From Epithemia pelagica (Eukaryota > Bacillariophyta > Bacillariophyceae > Surirellales > Surirellaceae): a stretch of DNA of 64,000 bases. The notes under the pieces are model-generated. The model was not told where the DNA came from, ran no database searches, and saw only the letters and a program-made list of their open reading frames with translations. Location: positions 372,001 to 436,000 of the forward strand of contig OX337232.1 in the NCBI GenBank assembly GCA_946965045.2. Direction: 5' to 3'. The position numbers and the translations under genes are program-made. Shown piece by piece: positions 52,801 to 63,141 of the stretch; the stretch's first letter is position 1, and each line of letters opens with the position of its first letter.

Positions 52801-53076
52801 AGACGACGATGCAGAAGAGGAGGATGAGGATGACGACAAGGACAAGGAGACGGAACTGGAGGATGTGGACCACCCCACCACGTCTTGAGGAGGAGGAACA
52901 ACAGCCCGATGGGAATCCGACAAGAGGGAAAACAACTTGGAAGACTGTTTGTTCGTGGTGGTAGGACAAGGATCGTTGGTCGTTGGTCGTTTGTGGTATG
53001 ACAAGATTGGCGTATTCGTGTCACCTTCTTCCTCGTTCTTGTCGCGAGGACTCTGGAGCAGCACATCCATCCACAT
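49879..53076 (-). CDS. Large low-complexity hypothetical protein
   Basis: A single uninterrupted frame of 1065 codons from the ATG at 53076. Composition is dominated by Ser, Thr, Asn, Gln, Pro and Asp, with homopolymer runs (Thr, Asn, Gln and Ser), and no domain, signal peptide or membrane span recognised. The C-terminus has a less biased stretch (VTPLSFAALKQRQQQ, RPVRILTMNDDDN, DTYLQGPFDFLFSTAF) that might be a short conserved segment. Length and absence of stops on a repeat-rich sequence support a real gene. Probably disordered; function unknown. The last 30 bp overlap the duplication edge. Confidence 0.6.
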   Translation of the reverse strand: MWMDVLLQSPRDKNEEEGDTNTPILSYHKRPTTNDPCPTTTNKQSSKLFSLLSDSHRAVVPPPQDVVGWSTSSSSVSLSLSSSSSSSSASSSWNSSRVNIFKWDDQGGGVEVTECSTCNSSSIMAADGNSTIATTMDEEDYEQQQQHPSRTRTTTTMLQQYPNHGTDQFVYSRKRTTTTGHGKSPQAYRTVKGLLFYDEGSSTTTMSSGASSSCSWDQKEEEEDDSLLKERATLSSSSTTEDELSVSQWIPLSLVQNNNNNNHKHLSEHSQRPSSCCSIAVREDSVPNPSPTTTTTTRTTRSVPSTPCTTNVVTNTTRKQQHAAQRRPMYQNQITHEIDGTTLVVSTPQGNRIHSYSSASSSSTNTSSVSSNKDHQTSSSSETHPNETEDNEPSSPPPCSKSRPSLSVAAQRLAQAAQRNYHHQQQQQQHQQRQSKRVTLAQQGPWSPRPSLSPKRQARRGPQPPKTVRNTSSLLTAAQTHPQPLISPTRRSTIHDNDDNNNNNNNKDTNSSKSNQCISQCSTTAIRSDKNTNPAMVPPVSSPSSPGTTGKKIETSNTTTNVLVQPNMNPARVAAAVKNKGGVPSRTTLSHSAGAIADQKNGCDPPKYGRTILQDTTEDRPSVDVPQNTATKDVAVGKTSFAAPPSLQVQPSLSSDVFDFSQIARQVGLLCQEHAPSNTTNKKMISRSTLPVHSSIQPAKEDDGDLSRSPSRDSESSSYWLKWQTLSETEDTTRPVQQTQEENETGGEQELQPLSLAVPQRSSQGLVHVIVTTDGGGDCIVSEQDATTGEDVISTPKHDERMGNRNKNASEVQPCKGETNYKPLESPLSSQPHSTVTSHIPAMPRQDCVTTNPAEDSMIRNHHHHYSNKSTHDEPRIVVPQSNDTPSSEMPAPHQEMILLVSSTLSCIMNNQSRRPTANAPLDPSQSHTIPTHGQEGRDETEKKEEDPFSSLSDSDDEDRTLGALDSNDVLSSLSSSSFDSMDHLNRVTPLSFAALKQRQQQRRSRPVRILTMNDDDNATLMSSSSVVVVVDTYLQGPFDFLFSTAFQDAHPTSHLTRSIVFCCW

Positions 53077-54617
53077 TCTTCTTCTGAACCGCGAACAATG
53101 CTACCGACAACAATGAGAGTAGGTGCAACTTTGGGAGGTGCTCGATCAAGTAGTATAAGAGAGATCGTGTTCGGCTATCGGCGGCGAAACACGCAACACC
53201 AATCGAATGTCACTTCTTTGGGGTGCAAACAGTGGTGTTTGGATCTTCGCCGTAAGAGTCTTGGTTCTTATGACAACCTTTGTCCTTGGATAGGAAAGCC
53301 ACGTTGCATCTCTTCGCCAACCGTTTCCATGTGGTGGTACCATGTTGTGCGTAATCGGCTGGTTGTCGCTTGCAAAAGGAACCGGTGCGCCCACCGAAAA
53401 AGTGAGAGAAATGTGAGAGTACAGCAGATAGTGACTATGGAGTACAGAAAAATGTTGCTTAAACCATCCGGGCAATAGTCGCCTCATTTAGTTAGGGATG
53501 TTTACTTAGAGGACGCACGCTGGTTTCCCTCCAAACACTCTCCAAAACTCTATGTATCCATTTCTGTACTCTCTAACAAATTAAAATCTTAAATTCGGTT
53601 CGGTGTCCTCTTATTCTTGTCGCACAATTTGAAACACAGGGACAACACTCTAGTGGCACGCATCCTCTCCTCGCTTCTCCACTGCAAATCTCTCTCAAGA
53701 GAGTCCAGAGAAACACAAGGACAGAATGCCTTACCACCAAAAAGAAACGAAATCTACATGACAGAGTATTGAGGGGCGAACGGAATCCATTCATCACCGA
53801 AAGAGAGAGAAAGGACCTGCTCTGGTTGTTTCATGGAACTTGTTTTGTGGATGCGGTGCATCTTACCTCGTGATTCCCATTCGACATTCAGCGCAGAGTT
53901 TCTCCATAGTCGGTATCCTTTGTATTATAGCACGAACAACACCCAATGGCATTTGTACAGTAGTGTATCGTATTGTATGGAACAAAACTCGAGGGAAGCA
54001 CCAACAACCAAATAACAGTACGTGGTACAATCGTGCAAAGGGAGAAAACTCTAGGACGCCGTTTCTACAATGGCTTATTCATGAAAGCCAGTTGCTTGTT
54101 TGTTTGTTTCTTCTCCTTTACAAAATGTGCAACTACAATACAAGAGGGGTGCGAGGGACAAGGGATTCCATGGACACCACACGAGATGCAGGCACATTGA
54201 GTATCTACTATAGTTCCCCCTTGCTTGATTGGTTCATCATTATCCGCATCTTCTTCTTCTTTCTTTTTTGTGCTCCAGTGTGTGGAGTCTTGTTTCCCGT
54301 TCTGCGGCCTAGGTAGGTAGTTCGACATCCATCCCTAGTAGAAGTCGCGTGGACCAGACTCGCGCTTGTGGGAGCATGAGTTCCACACGGTTGCTCCATG
54401 GCACACGTGGCGTCTGTGTGTTTCAAACTATTGCACAGTGCGTTGGTTCAACCCTAACCACTACAGCAAATGTTAAACTAGTATAGTTCCATGAGATTCA
54501 TGATTCATTCCAAAAGGAGGGACCCATGGTTCCATCCATCTCTATGAAAAGTGTGTGTTGGTTTCAGTTTTTTTGTAAGAAAAAAGTGTGGAGAGGTTTT
54601 TAGAGACTTGTTGGTTC
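53077..54617. other. 1.5-kb intergenic region, no supported gene
   Basis: Only short open stretches without coding character. It should hold the promoter of the 53076 gene (left end) and the 3' region of the 56159 gene (right end). I saw no tRNA-like cloverleaf or repeat. Confidence 0.5.
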
Positions 54618-56159
54618 TCATCCGCATGTCGTGGTCGTTGTGGTGGCCTTGGGTTCAAAGGCAATCACCACGGGCAAATCTCGCGGTTCCACCACGGGTC
54701 GAGGTGGACTGGGATCCACCAACGACGCTTGGGGTGGGTCGGTGCGCGCCACGAGTTGGGGCTCGAGTGTTGTCATTGTGGGCGGTGGATACGAAAAGGG
54801 CAATTGGGGCGCTACTGGTTGTGGTGGTGGTAGTTGCTGCCATTGCTGTTGTTGACGATAGTGCAATTGTTCTTGGTGTCGTTGTTGCTGTTTTTGTTTG
54901 CGCGCGGCGGCCGCATAGATAAAGTCGAGTCCAAAGGGACTTTCCAGGGGTTCAAAGAGCGAGGCCGACGAGTCATCATCGTCATCCTCCTCATTCTCGT
55001 TGTAGTGACGGGGCGAACGGTAGGGGAGTTCCTCATCGTCGGTATCTTCATCTTCGCTGGCTCCGGGAATCATGCGCATGGAAGGAATCATCATGCGACG
55101 TCGTCGTCGTTTGGACGCGGACGATGGAGATGCGAGAGGAGAGGGAGTGGAGGGACCGACTTGGGGTTGTGGTTGCCAAGATACCGAGGGACGCGACAGC
55201 ATCAAGGGCGACGAGGAATACGACGGCAGCACCAAGTTATGGGTGGTGGTGTCCTTGAAATGCACATGATGATGCTGCGTGACATGGGGTGACAAGGAGA
55301 CGGAGGATCCATGAGGACCATGAAGACTGGGACGAAAGACGGAAACGGGTCGTTTCGGAGGTGTGTGGGGTGTGACTTGCGGTTCCAATAAAGGAGGAGG
55401 AGCTTGGTGGTCGTCCACCAAAGTGTTGGTTTCCATGGCTTCGTCGTCGGGGTCTTGTGGGGCAGAGGGCAACTGGGCCAAGGAAGGATCGACAATATCT
55501 CCGAGGAAAAAGGGTTGATCCATTCCGGTTCCGGCGGCTGGAGAATCTTCTTGAGGAGGAATCACCAATCGTGATTCCGAGGCATCCCGATGTTCCAAAG
55601 GAGGAGCTTGGTGCAAGGCTGGAGGAAGGGTTTGTCCCATGGATGCATGGCCTCGTGGATCGCATCGTTCCTTCTGGTTCTTGTGGTCCTCGTGTTCTTC
55701 GTTGGAAGTATCGTCCCAAAAAAAGGAGGTACTGTCTGGCATGAAGCAAAAGCAACCACCCAAGGGTGCGACCGAAGAAAACAAGGTGTTGGATTTGGGG
55801 GCAAACGTCTCTCGAGTCCTTGTTGTTGTGGGAGGAGGAGGAGTCACCACCCTTGGTGGTGGTGGTGGTTGCGAGGATGGAGCCACGACAATCTCCATGG
55901 CTTGGCCTCCTCCTCCTCCTCCTCCTGGTTCGTACGAGACGGTGGGCAACAGCCGTGGTGGTGTAGTATCCACACTCGGTTCCAAATCCGGTTTGGTGTG
56001 GTGAGCCTTGGTGAGGCTTTGTGCCGCGGTGGAAACTTCTGGTTCGGTCGTTGGTGAATGAAATACAGAAGACGATCCTCCTCCTCGAACGGTAGCAAAG
56101 GATGTACTGCTACTCGCCGCTGTGGAGGAATCCAATCGATGATGATTCACCACCACCAT
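54618..56159 (-). CDS. Pro/Ser-rich hypothetical protein
   Basis: 513 residues from the first ATG in frame (56159); the frame is open further upstream without an ATG. Low-complexity runs of Ser, Gly, Pro, His, Asp and Gln dominate. Segments with more ordinary composition include SVFRPSLHGPHGSSVSLSP, HHHVHFKDTTTHNLVLPSY, and ESPFGLDFIYAAAARKQKQ, followed by a Gln-rich coil. No family recognised. Like its neighbour at 49879-53076 it is long, uninterrupted and probably disordered; the two lie on the same strand. Confidence 0.55.
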   Translation of the reverse strand: MVVVNHHRLDSSTAASSSTSFATVRGGGSSSVFHSPTTEPEVSTAAQSLTKAHHTKPDLEPSVDTTPPRLLPTVSYEPGGGGGGGQAMEIVVAPSSQPPPPPRVVTPPPPTTTRTRETFAPKSNTLFSSVAPLGGCFCFMPDSTSFFWDDTSNEEHEDHKNQKERCDPRGHASMGQTLPPALHQAPPLEHRDASESRLVIPPQEDSPAAGTGMDQPFFLGDIVDPSLAQLPSAPQDPDDEAMETNTLVDDHQAPPPLLEPQVTPHTPPKRPVSVFRPSLHGPHGSSVSLSPHVTQHHHVHFKDTTTHNLVLPSYSSSPLMLSRPSVSWQPQPQVGPSTPSPLASPSSASKRRRRRMMIPSMRMIPGASEDEDTDDEELPYRSPRHYNENEEDDDDDSSASLFEPLESPFGLDFIYAAAARKQKQQQRHQEQLHYRQQQQWQQLPPPQPVAPQLPFSYPPPTMTTLEPQLVARTDPPQASLVDPSPPRPVVEPRDLPVVIAFEPKATTTTTTCG

Positions 56160-56941
56160 ACTGGTCGTTGTGCTTGTTGTCCGTTGGAGGATGGCTTCTA
56201 ATGGGATGTCAAAGATACTCTCTCTGTGGTTTTTATCGAGGAGTATTATTTTGAAGACCAAGCAAAGCGAGAGAGCTTGTTCTTGTTGGATTGTCTTTTT
56301 GAATGAATGAATGATGTGATGGTGGTGAACGGTCGGTGTGGTTCTTGTGGTGGTGTGTTTTATTGATGGTGCTCTATTACGATTCGGAAAGAAGCGTGCG
56401 AGGTGGGAGGAGAGCAAACCATGTCCTCATTCATCTGCAGATCGAAATAATTCAACACCAGCTCTACACTACCATGGTTCCCACCACAAACTGTATGTTT
56501 GTGGGGTGGATCTGGATGTACACTTCTGAGTATTATCAAGGATAAATCAAATAACCCCACTTTGTGAGAAGGCCTTTACTTGGACCGTCGCCAAATAAAT
56601 CGAAGCAAGCGTTACGAGTACAAGTTCGGACTTAGGCAATTCAAAGCTTCCCTACTTTCTGTACACTTCTTCGATTCCCGCCCTTTCGGCCGGCGTGCGT
56701 GTGACGTCCGTTGGAACGGAAGGCCGAAATCGTGCCAGAAGCACTCCACACTACGAGTACACTATTACACTCGCATGCCGCGGGTCCGTCTCGAACGCGT
56801 GACCCGTTGTCCAGTCACGTCGGACCGTCGGTCCGTCATACGATTCCCGTCGCGAATTTTATCCGTGACAACAACCTCCCTCACAGCACCAAACCAAGAA
56901 TCGCTGCGGTGACCCGTTTATACCTCTACAATATATAGACC
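56160..56941. other. Divergent intergenic region before CBP20
   Basis: Shared upstream region of a minus-strand gene (56159) and CBP20 (56942). A TATA-like caatatataga sits directly before the CBP20 ATG at about 56930-56940, so it is more likely leader than promoter. No other gene supported. Confidence 0.45.
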
Positions 56942-57793
56942 ATGAGCGCTCTTTCGACGGCCGCCGCCTTGCCGCATTCCTCGGAACCTGCTTCCACATC
57001 GGATGCCATGGATACCAACACAAATGACAAGGAGACAACCACTACGAATCCTGCTAACCCTTCCTCTGCCAGAGATGGTACTACCGACGGGTGGTCCATT
57101 CCGGACTTGCAGAGTGCGGCCGAATTGGCTCCGCAACCGCCCAACAGCAAGCGCAAGGAATTGTATTGGGATCGGTCTCATTACGCATCTCATCAAGCGC
57201 AAATTTCCGCCTTGAAAACATCCCGTACCGTCTATGTCGGAAATTTGGCCTTTACCACACATTCGCGCTTGGTCCAGGCCCATTTTGGTCGATTGGGACC
57301 GGTCCAGACGGTCTACATGGGATTGGATCGACTCAAACATTCTCGGTGTGGCTTTTGTTTTGTCCAATACCAGTCGCGGCGTCATGCGCTCTTGGCCGTG
57401 TCGGTATTGAGTGGCACGAAATTGGATGGATCCAGTATTCGTGTCGAATTGGATGCCGGCTTTCAAGACGGACGACAATTTGGACGCGGGGCTCGAGGAG
57501 GACAAGTTCGACACGATCGCAAACGAGTCCGAACGAATAATACTAGCAACAACAATCAGTACAGCCAGTATTCGTCCAACAATTCGTCCAACAACAACAG
57601 CAACAACAACAACACTGCTCCTCCGAGTTATACTTCCTATGGCAATCCTAGCGGAGACTCGTCGTCGTCCGCGCCACCGATTCCCACCACCTACACACCC
57701 AGTGCACCCAGTGATTTGGGAGATGCCAGGAATGGCGAGGAGGATGATGAAGCCATGGGAGACGCACCGTCCAAACGACAACGCACCGAATAA
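56942..57793 (+). CDS. NCBP2: Nuclear cap-binding protein subunit 2 (CBP20)
   Basis: 283 residues, one exon. CBP20 binds the 7-methylguanosine cap of nuclear RNA together with CBP80 and acts in splicing, 3' processing and export. The RRM carries RNP2 VYVGNL (97-102) and RNP1 CGFCFVQY (136-143). Tyr75 (ELYWDRSHY) and Tyr98 match the two cap-stacking tyrosines of human CBP20 (Tyr20 and Tyr43). The family tail DAGFQDGRQFGRGARGGQVR (171-190), which folds over the cap, is intact. The protein is longer than the 156-residue human form owing to a roughly 70-residue N-terminal extension and an Asn/Ser-rich C-terminus ending KRQRTE. The ATG at 56942 is the first in frame. Confidence 0.95.
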   Translation: MSALSTAAALPHSSEPASTSDAMDTNTNDKETTTTNPANPSSARDGTTDGWSIPDLQSAAELAPQPPNSKRKELYWDRSHYASHQAQISALKTSRTVYVGNLAFTTHSRLVQAHFGRLGPVQTVYMGLDRLKHSRCGFCFVQYQSRRHALLAVSVLSGTKLDGSSIRVELDAGFQDGRQFGRGARGGQVRHDRKRVRTNNTSNNNQYSQYSSNNSSNNNSNNNNTAPPSYTSYGNPSGDSSSSAPPIPTTYTPSAPSDLGDARNGEEDDEAMGDAPSKRQRTE

Positions 57794-58395
57794 CCAAAAG
57801 AGCCACTGCCTAAAAACTCAGACACGAATTGTTCTATTATTGGATACACATACACACACACGTTCCTATTTTTTGGTCCCAAGCCTTAGAGTTGCTGGTA
57901 GACTTCAAACTCACAATAGAATCGTACTATTGGATACACATACACACGTTTCTATATTTGGTCCAAAGCCTTCTTTGCTGGTAGCCTTGTGTGTGTTGTC
58001 CTTGGAGGATGGCGCATTGTAGGTAGTTTCCGATCGACTCGGCGTTGTGTAGGTACTGTGTTTGAGGAGTGCGTTCCCTTTTTTCCGAGAACACATGTCG
58101 CGATCCATTCAGCCAGCCAACTTTACATCGTTGGAGATTCCCACATCTCTTTTCTTTTTATTATATTGTATTGGAGAACAACCCATCCGTGACGCGTTCC
58201 TCTACGAGACAAGGACGGATCGATTGCAACGACAGGCAACGTTTTGATTCGTATTATGTTATAGCAATGTTTACCCATGGAGGGGGATAGAAATACCTTT
58301 GTGTGTGCGGTCGTACGGAACCGTGTTTCGTTTGGTTTCTTGTCTCGCCAAAAACGAGAGTGAAATCCCGTTTCTCTCTCTCTCTCTTTTCATGA
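57794..58395. other. Convergent spacer after CBP20
   Basis: Contains two similar segments of about 50 bp (about 57827-57885 and 57917-57970, sharing attggatacacatacacac and a ttggtcc..agcctt phrase), an imperfect direct duplication in the CBP20 3' region. No gene. Confidence 0.6.
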
Positions 58396-59376
58396 TTACT
58401 CCGTCTCATCGGCATTCTTTGTTTTCTTTTTCTTCTTTCGCTTCTTTTTGAGTCCTCGTTCAAAGGCGGCCAAGGAAATTTCGGCTTGGGCATCCTTTTG
58501 GGCTTGCGCTTCTTGGGCCTCGACCTCGCGTTGCGTCATGGGTGTACTCCGTTTGACGGCCACACCGGCCGTATGCGGTTGCAAAATCCAATCAATGTCG
58601 TCGTATCCCACATCATCAAAGACGGGCAAATATTCGTCCGTGTCGTCGGCAGTGTCGTCGTCGCCGGGTTGTCCCTCCTCCAAGACCAAATTCTCAATGT
58701 ACTCAATATAGGATTCTCCCTGTACCGTATTCGGTTCGACCCACAGCAGTCGTCCTCCGGGTTTGAGGACACGGGCCGCTTCTTGAATGGATCGTTTCCA
58801 TTCCAAGTCGTTTTCGACCATAAGTTCGACGGCTTGCAAACTAATCACGACATCGACCGATTCGTCGGCGGTCAAGGTCAAGTCATCGGCGCGTTGATTG
58901 TGCAGCATGAGCTTGACACCGGATTGTCGACGTTCGGCCGATTGTTTCAATTGGCGTTGCGCGCCCAATTCGACCACCCCACTGGCCGTGGGCGACGACG
59001 TGATGAATTCGCGAATGGTACGCGGCACAAAGGTGACGGCGCGACCATCTTGCGTGCCCAATTGCAAACACACATTGGCGGCCCGCGGCGTTTGGTTGGT
59101 ACACAGCGCCGCACTAATCCATTCCGTCCGCAAATAGGTGATTGGATCCATATTGGTGGCGGCTGACAAGAAGGAGACACGGCGGGTATGGCCATGGGTG
59201 GGCCGGGCAGTGGTCTGTGTGGCTGTAGTGGGCGCCGAAACGACAAGAGGCGTGTTCGTTCTGGTCGTTGTTGCCGTCCTTCGACCATCATGATGCCCCC
59301 CAATGACAAAGGCATGACTGGAGGAAACCAGAAGCGTCAATGCCGCCGCAAGGAGAGAAAGTCTCATCCCCGACAT
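58396..59376 (-). CDS. Plastid-targeted-type SAM-dependent methyltransferase
   Basis: 326 residues from the ATG at 59376 (59367 is an equally good start; 59421 would mask the leader). The N-terminus is a signal peptide (LSLLAAALTLLVSSSHAF) ending in the A-F context of heterokont plastid preproteins, then an Arg/Thr-rich transit-like stretch. The enzyme part is a class I methyltransferase: a degenerate motif I (VCLQLGTQDGRAVTFV), DVVISLQAVELM as motif IV, and AARVLKPGGRLLWVEP as the methyltransferase-11 type post-motif. The C-terminus is a Lys-rich run. The substrate is unknown. It is convergent with CBP20 and lies upstream of the aminopeptidase gene. Confidence 0.8.
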   Translation of the reverse strand: MSGMRLSLLAAALTLLVSSSHAFVIGGHHDGRRTATTTRTNTPLVVSAPTTATQTTARPTHGHTRRVSFLSAATNMDPITYLRTEWISAALCTNQTPRAANVCLQLGTQDGRAVTFVPRTIREFITSSPTASGVVELGAQRQLKQSAERRQSGVKLMLHNQRADDLTLTADESVDVVISLQAVELMVENDLEWKRSIQEAARVLKPGGRLLWVEPNTVQGESYIEYIENLVLEEGQPGDDDTADDTDEYLPVFDDVGYDDIDWILQPHTAGVAVKRSTPMTQREVEAQEAQAQKDAQAEISLAAFERGLKKKRKKKKKTKNADETE

Positions 59377-59986
59377 GCTCGATATGGCGACACAGCACGG
59401 ATATCTTTCACGTTCCACCATGGTATATACAGCTGCTTTGTTCTTCACCAATCCTCTTTTTCGTTCCCTCTTTATTATTTCGCCTCAACACTATCCAGTC
59501 TCTCTCGTCTCGTTGCAATCGTTTGTCGTTCACCAAACGAAATAAGTGCCTCCTCCAAAGAATTAGAGAGAGAGAGAGAGAGGGTTGATCTCGTCGTTCC
59601 ATTAAAGATCGCTTCGCCGCCGTCGGGTTGTGGTTGCACCACGTCACAGACCCATCATTCGTCTGTACGGTGACCGCTTCCGAATGAATGTCTACCCTGT
59701 CTACCTCACTATATTCCTCTAGACTAGAGCTACCTAGTAGAGTCTCTTGTCGGTTTGCGGGGTGGCGTTTGTTCACGTACTACGAATGGACAAAAATATA
59801 AAGTATAGCATTGATTTAGTACTGAATGGATTGTATTAGAGTTATCGAATCGGTGGTGTCCGCAGACTCCTACGAAACTTGAGAGACACCGTTCTAGATC
59901 CTCGACCGTTGCGGCCCTCTCGTTCCTCCTCCTCCTCGTTTGTGGTTCCGGATACCGCCCAAACGAATGTCACTCCTCCTCGTTGT
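59377..59986. other. Spacer upstream of the methyltransferase
   Basis: Presumed methyltransferase promoter and the 3' flank of the aminopeptidase gene. A short GA run is at about 59565-59581. No gene. Confidence 0.5.
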
Positions 59987-61369
59987 TCATCGTTCGATTT
60001 TGGCACACATTTTGGTCAGCCACGCCATGGCGGGACTCTCGGGATCCAACAAGGGTCCCACCTTGGCCAAGACCGTTTCATGATAGGCATCCAACCAATC
60101 CAATTCGGCCGGCGACATGAGGTCCATTTGAATCAAATTGATTTGAATGGGAATCATGGTGAGTTTGGAGAATTTCAAAAACTTTTTGGGACTACTCGAC
60201 GCTGTCGACAATGGTGGGTCGGCCGCATCCAGAATGGACCGTTCTTGGTCTTGTTCAAAGGCCACATTGTCTTGGTCTTTCACATATTGAACTTCCAACA
60301 AGTTTTCAATGCGAATGCCAAAGTCTCCATCGGCATAAAAGCCTGGTTCGTTACTCAAGACCATGCCCTTTTTCAAGACTTCCTTATTGGTAAACCGCGG
60401 ACTAATGGACATGGGACCTTCATGCACATTAAGGGCGGCCCCGACGCCGTGACCCGTTCCGTGTCCGTAATCGCGACCGTCTTGCCACAAGAAGCGACGA
60501 GCAAACACATCCAAGACAAAGCCCGGCGTGGTTTGATCGGGAAAAATCATGGTATCCACGCCAATGTTGCCCTTTAGGACACGGGTATAGACATTGCGGA
60601 ATTCCTCCGTCGCCGTCCCAAAATGCCAGGTCCGTGTGACATCGGTCGTCCCGTACGTATATTGCCCACCGGAATCAATCAAAATGGGTTGCGTCGTATC
60701 CAAATACTGGAGCAACTCACTGGATTCGTCGGCCCGATAATGAATAATGGCCCCATTCGAGCCGACACCGGCAATGGTGGCAAAACTCACTTCCAAAAAG
60801 CCCGGTTGTCGGGCGCGACAGGCGGTCAATCTTTCATCAATTTCCACTTCGGAAATGGACCGTCCTTCTTCCACCACGGCATGTTCCAACCAAGCCATGA
60901 ATTCGGCCATGGCGGCTCCATCCACAATATGCGCTTGTCGCATGCCTTGCAATTCGGCCCGATTCTTGCACGCCTTGGCGGGTTCCACAGCATTTTGGGC
61001 ATCCACCAACAGTGCCGTGGGAATGGCTTGACGAATGGCATAATTGGATCGTTTGGGATCCAACCAGACGCGATGATTCGTTTCGTCGGCGGCACAATGG
61101 GCCAGGATATCGGGCACAATGGCATGGTAGGGTCGGACCGTCACACCTTGCAAATGCTCTTGAATGGCAGGAGCCGTCACTTTGGCTGGATCGCAATACA
61201 AACACACTTGGTCCTGCGAGACGGTTGCATAGGCAATGCCCACGGGACAACTGTGACGACACAAAACAGATTACAACCACAACATCTCTTGGTTCGTGAG
61301 ACACACACACACACGCCCCTAACAAACACACTCTCTCTCGGCCCACAGTTACTCTTTGTTCGCACAAAC

Positions 61370-61401
<32 letters not shown>

Positions 61402-63141
61402 GGCCGACTTACGTATCGATATCACCCGTGGCGCGTACATTGAGGAGATAGGCGACATCGTCCAGTGTGCCAAAAACGGCCAAGGTACAAGGATGTGAAG
61501 TCTTGGAATTGGAATCCTTGGTTGTTGAACCACCGAGTGCCATGGCCTGTCGGACGCGTGCCACCTTTTCCTGCCAGGAGACACCGGCATGTTCCAAGGC
61601 ATGGACACGAAAGGGTGCCTTGGGCAAGGCTGGACGATCCTTCCAAATGGCATCGACCAAATTGAGGGGCGGTTTATCGGGATCGTCACTCGACAAGGTG
61701 ACCAATTTTCCAATAAAGGCATTGTCACTGTCATCGTCGTCGTCATGATTCGGTGGTGCTTCCAGGCCCTGTTGGGCATCCTTCAAGGCTCGTTGCAACT
61801 CCGTGGGAAAGGAGGCGGCATGGACGTAGGGATCTATACCAATGCGCAAGGCCTTGCCATGGGCTTGATAATACAAGGCCGCCTGTTGGGCCAGCCATTG
61901 CGGAATGGTCAAGGTGGTGGGCAAGCCTTGTTTTTGCAAGACCCAGACACTCGCATCCAAATTCAATCCAGCCTCATTCCAATACCGAGAATCCGTCCAT
62001 AAATACGCCTTGGCGGTTGACGTTGTGGTGGACTCCGTATCCTTGTCGCTATTGTTGTCGTCCGTCGTATCCATGGGAGTAGGACTCTTGTCCTCCTTTT
62101 CTTGTTGTTTGTTTTGTTCAATCAATGCTGCCAGTGCCGTCGATGGAACGACAGCCGTTCCGGCACTCCCATGAAAATCGGTCAAATAGCCTCGTCGACG
62201 ATAGGCATCGGGCGTATATTCTGTGAGTATTATGTTCCAGTCCGTGCCATTGCCATACCACCAACAGCAACATTGACAACAAGAACAACAAAAGGAGGGC
62301 AGGTTGAGAGCATACAATCCACGCAAAATGCAATCCAAAACACACACACACACATCAGAGCGACAATTGTGTAAGTGTCCGACACACACATGCACAATAC
62401 AGGTTTGGTCTTCTCGAAGTCTCGCTCGGAAACAACACCGACCACCACCAAGATTTCTCTCGTGGAGAGAATTACACACACACAAACAAGACAACCAAGA
62501 CTCTATTACGTACCCGACAAATGTGGATCATCACTGGGAACCAGGTAGACATCCATGTGGTGCGTTTGCAGTTGCGCTCGCAAGGCGGCCAATTTCTCCG
62601 CCGCCGAGGAGGACGACATGATGCTGGGAGGGAATATGGTCGTTGTTGTTGTTGTTGTAGGATTCGTGGTGGTAGATGCTAGACGCGTTGTTGTAAGGCT
62701 TGGAAGACAATTGGCTCCGGCACTACTACCTCCTCCTCGAAGCCGAGCAATGCGAGAATGCTGGAGTCGAACCAACGCGGTACGACTCCAAGAAGAGACA
62801 GAAAGAGGACTGGAAGCCCAACACTGCACGGGACGAATGGCACACGAGGTCCAACACCAATACCACAAGGATACCGCGGATACCAGACTGGACCGTTTGA
62901 TGCTGCCTCGACCACTCCGACGACGATGCACCACTGTGGAAGAAGACGAAGAATACGGTCGTTCTCGAGAAGAAGACGGACTCCTGGTGCTGTTGCTGCA
63001 AGTCTTGTTGTTCTTGTTGCGAACAATTGCGAAGGGAAACAGCCACTGCTGTGGAGTGGACACACCCAGAATCGAGAGTGGACAACGACAACGAGAAAGG
63101 TAGGAACACAACAAGGACGATCGTGCCGTCACCACCACCAT
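59987..63141 (-). CDS. Xaa-Pro aminopeptidase (M24B)
   Basis: Removes N-terminal residues preceding proline; a dinuclear metal peptidase. Minus-strand exons: 63141-62514, 62220-61413, 61250-59987; the joins give SEYTPDAYRRRGYL and DTCPVGIAYA in frame. The five ligand motifs of M24 are present: two Asp in DSGGQYTYGTTDVTRT, His in GHGTGHGVG, Glu in SNEPGFY and Glu in IRIENL. The layout (two creatinase N-domains plus catalytic domain) matches XPNPEP1. From the ATG at 62619 the protein is 725 residues and starts like cytosolic XPNPEP1; from 63141 it gains a 174-residue basic, Ser/Thr-rich N-terminus that could target an organelle. Intron 2 holds an AC microsatellite. A broken inverted copy lies at 12817-14678. 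Confidence 0.93.
61371..61401. repeat. (AC)n microsatellite in intron 2 of the aminopeptidase gene
   Basis: About 30 bases of alternating AC just inside the donor side of the intron (minus-strand sense). Confidence 0.85.

Noticed and set aside
53077-54617. Search for RNA genes in the longest gene-free stretch
   Set aside because: No tRNA-like cloverleaf or other recognisable RNA structure could be supported by eye.
56580-56912. 110-codon frame upstream of CBP20
   Set aside because: Begins without a convincing context, has no recognisable domain, and lies in a probable promoter region.
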